In this document: positions 1 through 7,707 of the stretch, piece by piece
How the letters are laid out: the number at the start of each line of letters is the position of its first letter
Position numbering within the stretch: the first letter of the stretch is position 1
Assembly: GCA_038040485.1 (NCBI GenBank)
Contig: JBBPIE010000005.1
Coordinates: forward strand, 1 to 64,000
From: Onstottus_B arcticum
Lineage (GTDB): Bacteria; Acidobacteriota; Blastocatellia; UBA7656
Length of the DNA: 64,000 nt
Direction of reading: 5' to 3'
Position numbers and translations under genes: made by a program
Notes under the pieces: model-generated
Seen by the model: the letters and a program-made list of their open reading frames with translations, nothing else
The model's database searches: none
What the model was told of the DNA's origin: nothing

Positions 1-102
1 ATCCTCTATCCTCCATTCTCTATCTTTTGATCACTGGCCACCGCCTTGAACTACCGATCCTCTGCTGCATATACTCTGCGAGCCTCTGACGTAAGGCCAC
101 GT

Positions 103-1635
103 ATGAAGAGAGCGTTCGCCGCCTTGCTGCTTTTGATTCTTGGCGCGCCACCCATCGCGCGCGCTCAACAGATCCCGTTTCTCTCCGAGCTGTTCTCGCG
201 CTATGAAGAGTTCAACAGGCTTTATACGGCAAGGCGAGGCGCGGGCGCGAATCTCGCGGCGATAGAGCCTCTGCGCAAGCGCGGCGAGGAAGCATTCAGG
301 CGCGGTGACATCCCTGGGATCATCGAGCTGATCGGCGCATCGACCGCCGCGCTTCAAGGCACACCCTGGGACGATAAGCAGCGGTTCATTGCTTCACTTG
401 CTCTCGAAACCGACAGGGTCGTCATCGAGCCAAATGCAGTGCTTCAAGTCCAACTCACAAGGATCTTCCCGACCAACATAGATAAGGCCTTCGCTGCGGC
501 TCCTACTGTCACTTTTGAAGTGGCGGTGGCCGAGCCGGCTGCCGGCGCCAAAACCACTCCACAGCCTGCGGTTCGCCCGCTGGTCATCGCTGAGCGAGTG
601 CCGATCGCGATCACCACGAGCAACACGAATCGACGGTTGTTGCTTGCTGATGGGGTCTATTGGGTGGTGGCTCGCATCGAAGCCGGCGGGAAACCAGTTG
701 CTGAACTACGCCGTCCGCTTTATGCCATCAGCAACTTCAGCGACAGCGTCACGCAGATGTCGGACACGATCGCTGCAATCAAACGCTCACCCGATCCAAA
801 GGTACGAGCGCTCGCGCCGCTGGTCACGACGCCGGAATTTCAACTTCAGAGGCTGGCGACCCTCAACAAGGCCAGGAGCGATAACGAGATCAATCCCGTG
901 CAGGAACTCGACAAAATAGAAGGTGAGCTGGCCGCGCTCGCGAATGGACAGAACCCATTCTCAAACGAGCGAGGCGAGGTCGAACGTGCCTATCAGGCTC
1001 CGGACGGCAAGCTTGTGCCTTATCGGCTCTACATCCCAAAGAGCTACGACGCGGCGAGCGCGAAACCGCTGGTGATGATGCTTCACGGCGCCCTCGGAGA
1101 TGAGGGGTATTACTTCAGTGGGCTGTTCGATCCGGCGGTGATCAGGGGCGAGGCGGAACGCCGAGGTTGGATTCTTGCAGGGGTGAACGGGCGAGGTCGG
1201 CTCAGCGGCTATATTGGGCCCGCGATGGATGACACATTTGATGTCGTGAAGTGCGTGACGCGAGACTATCGGATTGACGCGTCGCGAATCTACCTCACTG
1301 GTCATTCGATCGGAGGCTTCGGCGCGTGGTTGATCGCTTCGGCTAAGCCTGAGTTGTTCGCTGCTATCGCTCCTGTGTCAGGCGGCGCGCCGATGAAAGG
1401 CGACGCGCTGAACTCCCTTCTGGAAAAGGTCAAGTCGCTTCCGGCAATGATCGTGCACGGTGCGCGCGACGGCATCGCTCCCGCGCAGCTCTCGCGCGAT
1501 ATGGTGGCCGCCGCTCAAAAGGCGGGCCTGAAAGTGGATTATTTGGAAGTGCCGGACGCGGATCACCTGAGCATTCTTGCTGGGACCTTTCCCGCGATAC
1601 TGAATTTCTTTGAGAAGCAAACGAAAGCAAAGTGA
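103..1635 (+). CDS. Secreted alpha/beta hydrolase (esterase / PHB-depolymerase-like)
   Basis: Predicted exported serine hydrolase of 510 aa. The frame is open from a TTG at 46, but the ATG at 103 directly precedes a clear signal peptide (KRAFAALLLLILGAPPIARA) and has a TAAGG ribosome site just upstream, so 103 is chosen. The N-terminal ~310 residues match no family I recognise. The C-terminal ~200 residues form the catalytic domain: an MLHGALGD oxyanion segment, the nucleophile elbow GHSIGG with Ser402, Asp456 in HGARDG and His488 in DADHLS, an ordered Ser-Asp-His triad. The elbow with the following FGAW is typical of PHB depolymerase, feruloyl esterase and dienelactone-hydrolase-like enzymes. 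The substrate cannot be named; an ester or short polymer outside the cytoplasm is a guess. It is followed by an htrA gene with its own promoter. Confidence 0.82.
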   Translation: MKRAFAALLLLILGAPPIARAQQIPFLSELFSRYEEFNRLYTARRGAGANLAAIEPLRKRGEEAFRRGDIPGIIELIGASTAALQGTPWDDKQRFIASLALETDRVVIEPNAVLQVQLTRIFPTNIDKAFAAAPTVTFEVAVAEPAAGAKTTPQPAVRPLVIAERVPIAITTSNTNRRLLLADGVYWVVARIEAGGKPVAELRRPLYAISNFSDSVTQMSDTIAAIKRSPDPKVRALAPLVTTPEFQLQRLATLNKARSDNEINPVQELDKIEGELAALANGQNPFSNERGEVERAYQAPDGKLVPYRLYIPKSYDAASAKPLVMMLHGALGDEGYYFSGLFDPAVIRGEAERRGWILAGVNGRGRLSGYIGPAMDDTFDVVKCVTRDYRIDASRIYLTGHSIGGFGAWLIASAKPELFAAIAPVSGGAPMKGDALNSLLEKVKSLPAMIVHGARDGIAPAQLSRDMVAAAQKAGLKVDYLEVPDADHLSILAGTFPAILNFFEKQTKAK

Positions 1636-1665
1636 CCATCCAGACTCTCCAGCCTCCGCCTGCTC

Positions 1666-1674
1666 TGTTATAAT
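1666..1674 (+). promoter_or_regulatory. Extended -10 promoter for htrA
   Basis: TGT followed by a perfect TATAAT hexamer at 1669-1674, with no good -35. Predicted transcript start is near 1681, giving a leader of about 67 nt before the htrA ATG at 1748. Confidence 0.5.
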
Positions 1675-1747
1675 CGCGCTGAAATCATCTGACACCTGTT
1701 GACCTTGCCATCCTACGACCAGCGGCGCTGCCGCAGAGGAGTTTGCC

Positions 1748-3265
1748 ATGCGAGATCGAAGCCAACCTTCGAAGACCGATGCTTACACTCTTCGAATAAC
1801 ACTCAGCCGCCGGGCGATCACTATGCTTGTGGCGGTCTCCTGTCTGTCGATGGGGATCGCGATCGGCGCGATCGCGCGCGGGGTTGTGGGCGCCGTGCCC
1901 GATGACAACCGGGTTGCTATTTCCAACGCTCCTGTGAAACCCGATTCGTTGTCTGCTTCATTTGCGCGAGCAGCAGAGCAAGTCGAGCCATCGGTCGCTC
2001 ACATAAAAGTGTACGAGACGGAATTCTATACAAGAGAAGGCGCGGGCTCGGGGGTCATTGTGAACTCGACGGGCTTCATCCTTACCAACGCTCATGTTGT
2101 CAGCCGGGCGATGCGGCTCAAGGTTAAGCTGGCGGACGGAACCGAGACCGACGCAAGGGTGATCGGCGTGGACTCGCCTACGGACCTTGCGGTGATCAAG
2201 ATCGAGTCTCCGCGTTCCTTGCCGGTGGCCCGGATGGGCGACTCCGACAAGCTGAGCGTCGGCGATTGGGTCCTGGCCATTGGATCGCCGTTCGGGCTCG
2301 AGCAAACAGTCACCGCGGGGATAATCAGCGCCAAGGATCGCGTGGCCGGAACGGGATCAACACCGTTTCAGCAATTCCTTCAGACCGACGCGGCAATCAA
2401 CCCCGGCAACTCCGGCGGGCCGCTGGTCAATCTAGCCGGCGAGGTGATTGGGATCAACACTCAGATCGCGACTAACACCGGGGTCTACAGCGGAATAGGT
2501 TTCGCGCTCCCGTCGTCGACGGCCGTGGAGATTTACAACCAACTTGTCACGAATGGCAAAGTTCGCCGGGGCTTCCTCGGGGCCGTTCCCCAGGAGATGA
2601 CGTCTCAGATCGCTCGCTTAAACAAAATCGCGGAAGGCGAAGGCGTCGTCGTGCGGGAGCTCAGCAGCGAGACAAGTCCTGCCGCTCGCGCGGGGTTGCA
2701 GGGCGGCGATGTGATTACCGAGGTAAACGGGCAAAAGGTCAAGACCGTTCGCGAGCTGATTCGCCGAATCGCCGCACTCGGGGTCGGAAGCACGGCTAAC
2801 ATTTCTTACGTTCGTGGCGGCGAGCGCCGGACCGCAAGCGTAAAGCTTGAAGAAAGAAAGGACGAACCCGATGCGCCTCTCGGGATTCGTCCCCCTCCTA
2901 ACGATCCTCGGCAACAACCGGAAACTCCGGGGAAGCAAGATTCCAAGTCAGACCGTCGGAAGCTGAAGCCTACGCTTGGAGCAACCTCAAAAACGTTGAC
3001 GCCCGAGCTGGCAAGGCAGCTCAGTCTGGAAGGCGCGCGCGGCGCTTATGTTGTCAGCGTCGAACCGGGCAGCATTGCTTTCGACAACAGACTCCTGGTT
3101 GACGATCTGGTGGTCGAGATCAACGAGAAGCCGGTCGCCTCGCTCGAAGACTTTCAGCGCCTGACACGGGACTTGAGAAGTGGTGGCGCCGTCGCAATCA
3201 AAGTTCTGCGCAGCAGCCGAGGGCCGCTTCGGCGGTCATTCCTCATTTCATTCACGATGCCTTGA
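1748..3265 (+). CDS. htrA: HtrA/DegP-family S1C serine protease with PDZ domains
   Basis: Periplasmic protein quality-control protease and chaperone, 505 aa. The N-terminus has one hydrophobic segment (about residues 25-48) that can act as signal or membrane anchor. The trypsin-like domain carries His116 (NAHVV), Asp146 (PTDLAVIKI) and Ser222 (NPGNSGGPL), so the triad is intact. Two PDZ domains follow (about 270-360 and 410-500), joined by a Pro/Gln/Lys-rich linker (PPPNDPRQQPETPGKQDSK). ATG at 1748 follows GAGG at short distance and lies behind an extended -10 promoter. It is one of two htrA paralogues here; the other begins at 46117. The family degrades misfolded envelope proteins and is usually stress-controlled. 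Confidence 0.93.
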   Translation: MRDRSQPSKTDAYTLRITLSRRAITMLVAVSCLSMGIAIGAIARGVVGAVPDDNRVAISNAPVKPDSLSASFARAAEQVEPSVAHIKVYETEFYTREGAGSGVIVNSTGFILTNAHVVSRAMRLKVKLADGTETDARVIGVDSPTDLAVIKIESPRSLPVARMGDSDKLSVGDWVLAIGSPFGLEQTVTAGIISAKDRVAGTGSTPFQQFLQTDAAINPGNSGGPLVNLAGEVIGINTQIATNTGVYSGIGFALPSSTAVEIYNQLVTNGKVRRGFLGAVPQEMTSQIARLNKIAEGEGVVVRELSSETSPAARAGLQGGDVITEVNGQKVKTVRELIRRIAALGVGSTANISYVRGGERRTASVKLEERKDEPDAPLGIRPPPNDPRQQPETPGKQDSKSDRRKLKPTLGATSKTLTPELARQLSLEGARGAYVVSVEPGSIAFDNRLLVDDLVVEINEKPVASLEDFQRLTRDLRSGGAVAIKVLRSSRGPLRRSFLISFTMP

Positions 3266-3274
3266 GAAGTGCGG

Positions 3275-3357
3275 GATGATGCGTGACGCGTGATCCGTGA
3301 TTAAGCCGCCGGCTCCCTGTCCGCTCACGCATCACGAATCACGCATCGCTCATCATC
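3275..3357. repeat. Palindromic GTGATGCGTGA-type repeat
   Basis: Left arm about 3275-3300 (units such as GATGCGTGACGCGTGATC) and right arm about 3325-3357 (units such as TCACGCATCACGAATCACGC) are inverted copies. The same unit family recurs at 35514-35609 between tolQ and tolR. It lies after the htrA stop and could act as a transcript-end hairpin, but no T-run follows. Confidence 0.7.
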
Positions 3358-3373
3358 TTATCGCGATCTCAGC

Positions 3374-3403
3374 TTGACCCCTGGTTCGCGGTTAATGTAG
3401 ACT
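3374..3403 (+). promoter_or_regulatory. Sigma-70-type promoter for carD
   Basis: TTGACC at 3374-3379 and TAGACT at 3398-3403 with an 18-nt spacer. Predicted start near 3410 gives a ~200-nt leader that contains a GGGCAAG/CTTGCCC hairpin (3433-3467) and a short open frame. Confidence 0.45.
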
Positions 3404-3532
3404 CGGCCTTGTGTTGAAGTGAACGAGTGGTCGGGCAAGTCCTGCGATTCAAAAACCGCTCTTGCCCAGGGATTCGAGCAGACCTTCCGACGGGTTCAGT
3501 TCACGGCTCGTCGTCAATAAAGAGAAAGTTTC

Positions 3533-3577
3533 ATGTCAAGGGTAAGTCACCGTGAAGACCTCAACCCCGAGGTATAG
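3533..3577 (+). CDS. Possible 14-aa leader peptide upstream of carD
   Basis: ATG at 3533 after the purine-rich AAAGAGAAAG, then 14 codons (MSRVSHREDLNPEV) and TAG, ending 30 nt before the carD start. It sits within the predicted carD leader. Nothing but position and start context supports translation; the peptide has no amino-acid run typical of attenuators. Confidence 0.2.
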   Translation: MSRVSHREDLNPEV

Positions 3578-3607
3578 CTGTGCTTAAACGAAGGTAAGGA
3601 GGAATCT

Positions 3608-4159
3608 GTGAGTTTCAAAATAGGCGAGAAAGTTGTCTATCCCAACCACGGCATAGGCGTAATCGAAAGGATCACTACTACCGAGGTCGCAGGCACCCAA
3701 AACAGCTTCTACTTGCTCAGATTGAAATCGACGGAATCAACCGTGATGGTTCCCATCGCCAACGCCACCGAGATCGGCCTTCGGTCGCCTATCAACAACG
3801 TCGAGTGCGACAAACTGCTGAAAGCCCTCTCGGCGGACTTTACCAACCCCCCAATCGACTGGAAAGACCGATACAAAGAGTTCCTTGAAAGAATGAAAAC
3901 GGGGGACATCTTTCACGTCGCCGAAGTCTTGAAGAACCTTACATACCTATCGATGAACAAGCCTCTTTCTTTTCGTGAGAAGAGGATGCTCGAGCGCGCG
4001 CGATACCTCGTCATCAGCGAGCTTTCAACCGTGTGCCGCAAGTCCGAATGCGTGGTCGAGCCGCTTGTCGATGAAGCGTTGAGCAAATGTTGCTCGAAGC
4101 ACCGGACTACCACTGTGACGAGAACGCTGGCGCGATCCAGTATCGCGGTAGCGCACTGA
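3608..4159 (+). CDS. carD: CarD/CdnL-type RNA polymerase-binding transcription regulator
   Basis: A 183-aa protein of the CarD_CdnL_TRCF family. The N-terminal RNA-polymerase-interacting beta domain is visible from residue 1 (FKIGEKVVYPNHGIGVIERI...), with the hallmark VVYPNHGIG segment, the LRLKSTESTVMVPI strand and the IGLRSPI turn. The all-helical C-terminal part (about 70-165) contains the WKDRYKEFLERMKTGD and KPLSFREKRMLERARYLVISEL helices that contact the upstream edge of the promoter bubble in characterised members. These proteins stabilise open complexes, particularly at rRNA and housekeeping promoters. Start is GTG at 3608 behind a near-perfect AAGGAGG (3596-3602). In some bacteria carD precedes ispD/ispF; that linkage is absent here, and squalene genes follow instead. 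Confidence 0.92.
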   Translation: MSFKIGEKVVYPNHGIGVIERITTTEVAGTQNSFYLLRLKSTESTVMVPIANATEIGLRSPINNVECDKLLKALSADFTNPPIDWKDRYKEFLERMKTGDIFHVAEVLKNLTYLSMNKPLSFREKRMLERARYLVISELSTVCRKSECVVEPLVDEALSKCCSKHRTTTVTRTLARSSIAVAH

Positions 4160-4448
4160 CGGCTTCATAAAGGCGGAACAAGGCCAGTTTTCGCCCTTCC
4201 GATTCGATACAATTCAAGCCCCGTACGCGACGATCCCCCCTCGTCCCGCGGAGCGCCCGTGTCTGCCGGAGTTCGCGCCCAGCTTGTTGCCACGCGAGCC
4301 CGGGCAGATGCGTGTTCAAAGAGCATCTCTCGTTCGTTTCCGGCCAGCCACAGGGTCGAGTCGGGTCTAAGGGAATCCAACGAGCGCTCGCCTTGGGTTT
4401 GTTGGTGACTTTGATTCTGTGGCAAGGCCGGTCACCGGATTGCTAACT
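4160..4448. other. Intergenic stretch, no supported gene
   Basis: Between carD and the hpn promoter. Open frames here on both strands lack ribosome sites and recognisable protein features. One frame ends near 4443 with a hydrophobic run (LALGLLVTLILW), too little to call a gene or remnant. Confidence 0.5.
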
Positions 4449-4476
4449 TTGTCCTCCCTACAAAACCCGATATAAT
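4449..4476 (+). promoter_or_regulatory. Promoter of the hpnCDE operon
   Basis: Perfect TATAAT at 4471-4476 with a weak -35 TTGTCC at 4449-4454 and a 16-nt spacer. Predicted transcription start is near 4483, so the ATG at 4513 fits better as translation start than the TTG at 4483. Confidence 0.5.
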
Positions 4477-4512
4477 TGTTGCTTGCCATCATCGCTCGAA
4501 ATCGGACAAAAG

Positions 4513-5457
4513 ATGAGCACGGCTGCTGGTCATCACGCCACTGGGTTCTCGCAAGCCATCCACGGCCCGCAGATCACAGCGCGATCGTGGACCCTCGAAA
4601 GCGCTTACCGCTACTGCACGCTGCTGACGAAATCTCATTATGAGAATTTCCCGGTTGGTTCGGCACTCGTGCCCGCGAGGTTGAGGAAACATTTCTCTTC
4701 CATCTACGCGTTCGCGCGAACCGCCGACGATTTTGCCGACGAGGCCTACGACGAGGAACATGGCGAGCAGGAGCGACTCGATCTTCTGGAAGAGTGGCGC
4801 GAGATGCTTCGCGCAACGCATGGCGGCCAAGCGACTCATCCCGTCTTTATCGCCCTGGCCGAAACCATCGCCCGGTTCGAGCTGCCGCTCAGCCTTTTCG
4901 AAGACCTGCTCACCGCCTTCGCTCAGGACGTCATCGTTAGGCGCTATCAGAGCTTTGATCAAGTCATTGACTATTGCCGGCGCTCGGCGAATCCTGTCGG
5001 CCGGTTGATCCTGTTGCTGTTTGGGCATACCGATCAGCAGCTTCACGCCTGGTCGGATGACATCTGCACCGCTCTCCAACTCACCAACCACTGGCAGGAT
5101 GTGCGGGTCGATCTGGAAAAGGATCGCATCTACCTGCCCTCGGAAGATCTGGCGCGATTCGACGTCGCTGAAGGCGACCTGCGAAGCGAGCGGGCCGGCG
5201 AAGGCTTTGAGCGCTTGATGAAGTTCGAGGTCGGCCGCGCCCGCGAGTTGTTCGCGCGAGGCAAGCCGCTTTGCACTTCGGTCGGTGGAAGGTTCGGCCT
5301 CGAGCTTCGCGCGGTGTGGCTCGGAGGGACGCGCATTCTCGACCGCATCGAGCAGAACGGCTTCGACGTCCTCACCCGAAGACCGGTTATTACGAACGGG
5401 GACAAACTCAAGATTCTCTACCAGGCTGCGGTGAGTGCAGGCTTCGGACCTTACTGA
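4513..5457 (+). CDS. hpnC: Hydroxysqualene synthase HpnC
   Basis: Trans-isoprenyl diphosphate synthase-fold enzyme, 314 aa from ATG 4513 (frame open from TTG 4483). In the three-enzyme bacterial route HpnC converts presqualene diphosphate to hydroxysqualene. Visible features: the substrate segment SHYENFPVGS, the first Asp-rich motif in RTADDFADE (Asp72, Asp73, Asp76) and the second in NHWQDVRVDLEKDRIYLP. The YRYC...SHYENFPV start and the hpnC-hpnD-hpnE order separate it from HpnD, which lacks this N-terminus. The stop codon overlaps the hpnD ATG by one base (TGATG), which implies translational coupling. Squalene made here feeds hopanoids, but no squalene-hopene cyclase is in the window. Confidence 0.92.
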   Translation: MSTAAGHHATGFSQAIHGPQITARSWTLESAYRYCTLLTKSHYENFPVGSALVPARLRKHFSSIYAFARTADDFADEAYDEEHGEQERLDLLEEWREMLRATHGGQATHPVFIALAETIARFELPLSLFEDLLTAFAQDVIVRRYQSFDQVIDYCRRSANPVGRLILLLFGHTDQQLHAWSDDICTALQLTNHWQDVRVDLEKDRIYLPSEDLARFDVAEGDLRSERAGEGFERLMKFEVGRARELFARGKPLCTSVGGRFGLELRAVWLGGTRILDRIEQNGFDVLTRRPVITNGDKLKILYQAAVSAGFGPY

Positions 5458-6329
5458 TGGCTTCAAGCGTGACAACCGCAATGGATCGGGTTCGCGGTGC
5501 GCGCCGCCAGTTCGAGCGCGCGGCCGGCTCGAATTTCTACTACTCGTTTCTACTTTTGCCCTCCGCAAAGCGCAAGGCCATCAAAGACGTCTACTCTCTT
5601 TGCCGGCTGCTGGACGACATCGTCGACGAAGACCCGGCAGGGCGTGATCCGGCCGCCGAACTCCAGTATTGGCGTGATGAAATCGAAGCCTGCTATCAAG
5701 GCTGCCCGGTCAGCGATTTTGGCGAGCGCCTGATGAGCTCCATCGTGGAGTTCACACTGCCCAAGCAACCGTTTATCGACTTGATCGAAGGAATGGAAAT
5801 GGATCTTCGCTGGCATAGCTATCAAACGTTTGCCGACCTGCGAGAGTACTGTTACCGCGCGGCGTCAGCGGTCGGGCTGATTTGCATCGAGATATTCGGC
5901 TACGAGTCGGCGCGCACCCGTGAGTATGCGGTGAACCTGGGGCTTGCGCTTCAACTTACAAACATCCTGCGAGACTTGAAGGAAGACATCGGACGCGGAC
6001 GAATCTACCTGCCGCTCGAAGATCTCGAGCGGTTCGGATACCGGGAGCAGGACCTGAAGGCGAATCAGTACAACGCGCCTTTTATCGAGTTGATGAAGTT
6101 CGAGCATGCGAGAGCGCGTTCGTATTTTGAGAAGGCGGCGGCTTCGCTTCCCGACGTGGATCGCGGATCGATGTTCGCTGCTCAGATCATGTCTGCGATT
6201 TACCGCGAGATGCTCGACCAGATGCCCGAGGTTCAGTTCGACGTGTTTCGAAATCGCGTCTCGGTGACGAAATCTCGAAGGCTTCGCGTTGCGTTGGAAA
6301 TCTGGCTGCGAAGCCGCCTCAAGAGGTAG
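5457..6329 (+). CDS. hpnD: Presqualene diphosphate synthase HpnD
   Basis: A 290-aa squalene/phytoene synthase-family protein, expected to condense two farnesyl diphosphates into presqualene diphosphate. The frame continues upstream, but ATG 5457 overlaps the hpnC stop and gives the usual N-terminus with SNFYYSFLLLPSAKRKAI. First Asp-rich motif is LLDDIVDE (Asp53, Asp54, Asp57); the second is in LTNILRDLKEDIGRGRIYLP, the standard phytoene/squalene synthase signature. The C-terminal helix (VSVTKSRRLRVALEIWLRSRL) is typical of the HpnD subgroup. Middle gene of a tight operon. Confidence 0.93.
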   Translation: MASSVTTAMDRVRGARRQFERAAGSNFYYSFLLLPSAKRKAIKDVYSLCRLLDDIVDEDPAGRDPAAELQYWRDEIEACYQGCPVSDFGERLMSSIVEFTLPKQPFIDLIEGMEMDLRWHSYQTFADLREYCYRAASAVGLICIEIFGYESARTREYAVNLGLALQLTNILRDLKEDIGRGRIYLPLEDLERFGYREQDLKANQYNAPFIELMKFEHARARSYFEKAAASLPDVDRGSMFAAQIMSAIYREMLDQMPEVQFDVFRNRVSVTKSRRLRVALEIWLRSRLKR

Positions 6330-6330
6330 C

Positions 6331-7644
6331 GTGTCGAAGCGAGTCGTGATTATCGGAGGCGGTTTCAGCGGGCTCGCTGCCGGCGTTAGCCTCGCCGAGC
6401 GCGGCATTGAAGTCCTTTTGCTCGAGCGCCGCAACCATCTCGGCGGCCGCGCGTACTCGTTCATCGATTCGAAGACCGGCAGCACGGTCGACAACGGGCA
6501 GCACCTGTTCATGGGCTGCTACCATCACACGATCGCTTTCCTCCAAAAGATCGGCTGCCTGGAAAAACTGAAGTTCCAGAACAGACCACGCGTGGATTTT
6601 CTTGATCGCGAAGAAGGCTTCTTCAAGTTCGAATGCCCGGCGCTTCCCGCGCCGCTGCATGCCGTAGTCGGATTGCTACGGATGAAAGGGCTCACGCTGG
6701 GCGATAAGCTCCGCGCGCTCAACGTTGGCCGCGCGATTCGCAGCAACGGCTTGCCTGAGTCGCTCACCGTCGATGAATGGCTGGATAAGCTCGGCCAGTC
6801 CGAACGAATTAGACAGCGCTTTTGGTATCCGATGGTGATCGCGACGCTAAACGAAGATCCACGCACGGCGTCAGCAAAGATGCTAAAGCGCGTTCTCGAA
6901 GAAGCGTTCGGGAGAGGCCGCGGCAACACCAGCATCGGTATCGCTCGCGTTGGATTGAGCGATCTCTACACCGCAGGCGCGAGCGAATACATCGAGTCAC
7001 GTGGCGGGCGCGTGAGAACGGGAGCGGAAGTTGAGAAGCTCGACGTCGAGCAAGTCGCGGTCGTAGCCGCCACACTCAAGACCGGCGAGAGGATCGAGGC
7101 CGATTGGTTTATCAGCGCCGTTCCTCCGTCGGCATTCATGAAAATGCTCGATGAGCTGACCGCAATACAGTTCCAACCGATATCAAAGCTTGAGACCTCG
7201 CCGATAGTGTCGATCAATCTGTGGTTTGACCGGCCGGTGATAGATCGCGAGTTCACCGGGCTTATCGGAACTCGCTGCCAGTGGATCTTCAACAAGGACC
7301 TGATTCTAGCGACCGAGAAGACAAATCAGATCGCGGTGATCATCAGCGCTGCGCGAGAGTTCGTGGACTGGACAAGAGAATCGTTGGTAGAGATGGCTGT
7401 GACTGAGTTGCACGAGATGATTCCCGCGAGCCGGGAGGCAACGCTAATCCAGAGCGCGATCGTAAAGGAACGCGAAGCGACGATGGCTCACAGTGTGGAA
7501 TCAGACTATCTGAGGCCAGGTCCGCGGACCTATTTGAGGAATCTGGTGCTAGCCGGAGATTGGACCGAAACTGGCTTGCCGGCGACTATCGAGAGCGCCG
7601 TGCTGAGCGGAGACACCGCCGCGAAGATCGTTGTGTCGAGCTAA
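6331..7644 (+). CDS. hpnE: Hydroxysqualene dehydroxylase HpnE
   Basis: FAD-dependent amine-oxidase/phytoene-desaturase-fold enzyme, 437 aa, the last step of the HpnCDE route (hydroxysqualene to squalene). It opens with the dinucleotide-binding motif VVIIGGGFSGLAAGVSLAERG, followed by LLERRNHLGGRAYSF and NGQHLFMGCYH, all characteristic of HpnE. A C-terminal FAD segment is seen in LVLAGDWTETGLPATIESAVLSG. Start is GTG at 6331, one base after the hpnD stop, with AAGAGG inside the end of hpnD; a longer frame back to 6289 would overlap hpnD and adds no family sequence. Converges with the DsbD gene across a short repeat. Confidence 0.92.
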   Translation: MSKRVVIIGGGFSGLAAGVSLAERGIEVLLLERRNHLGGRAYSFIDSKTGSTVDNGQHLFMGCYHHTIAFLQKIGCLEKLKFQNRPRVDFLDREEGFFKFECPALPAPLHAVVGLLRMKGLTLGDKLRALNVGRAIRSNGLPESLTVDEWLDKLGQSERIRQRFWYPMVIATLNEDPRTASAKMLKRVLEEAFGRGRGNTSIGIARVGLSDLYTAGASEYIESRGGRVRTGAEVEKLDVEQVAVVAATLKTGERIEADWFISAVPPSAFMKMLDELTAIQFQPISKLETSPIVSINLWFDRPVIDREFTGLIGTRCQWIFNKDLILATEKTNQIAVIISAAREFVDWTRESLVEMAVTELHEMIPASREATLIQSAIVKEREATMAHSVESDYLRPGPRTYLRNLVLAGDWTETGLPATIESAVLSGDTAAKIVVSS

Positions 7645-7663
7645 CCTGCAACTCCGAGCCCTA

Positions 7664-7706
7664 ACTAACGCAGAGTCGCAAAGACGCAAAGTAAGACGCA
7701 GAGTTG
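7664..7706. repeat. CGCAGAG-type dispersed repeat
   Basis: Short units CGCAGAGTCGCAAAGACGC and GACGCAGAG lie between the convergent hpnE and dsbD ends. Related CGCAGAG/CTCTGCG units occur at about 11908-12065 and 44720-44770. Confidence 0.5.
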
Positions 7707-7707
7707 G

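Noticed and set aside
3433..3467. Possible tRNA-like structure in the carD leader
   Set aside because: Only a 7-bp stem is present; there is no cloverleaf, T-loop motif or CCA-compatible acceptor stem.
4489..5568. 359-aa minus-strand open frame opposite hpnC
   Set aside because: It is a shadow of the GC-rich hpnC gene: no family pattern, no ribosome site and composition rich in Arg/Ala/Glu, while the plus strand has complete catalytic motifs.
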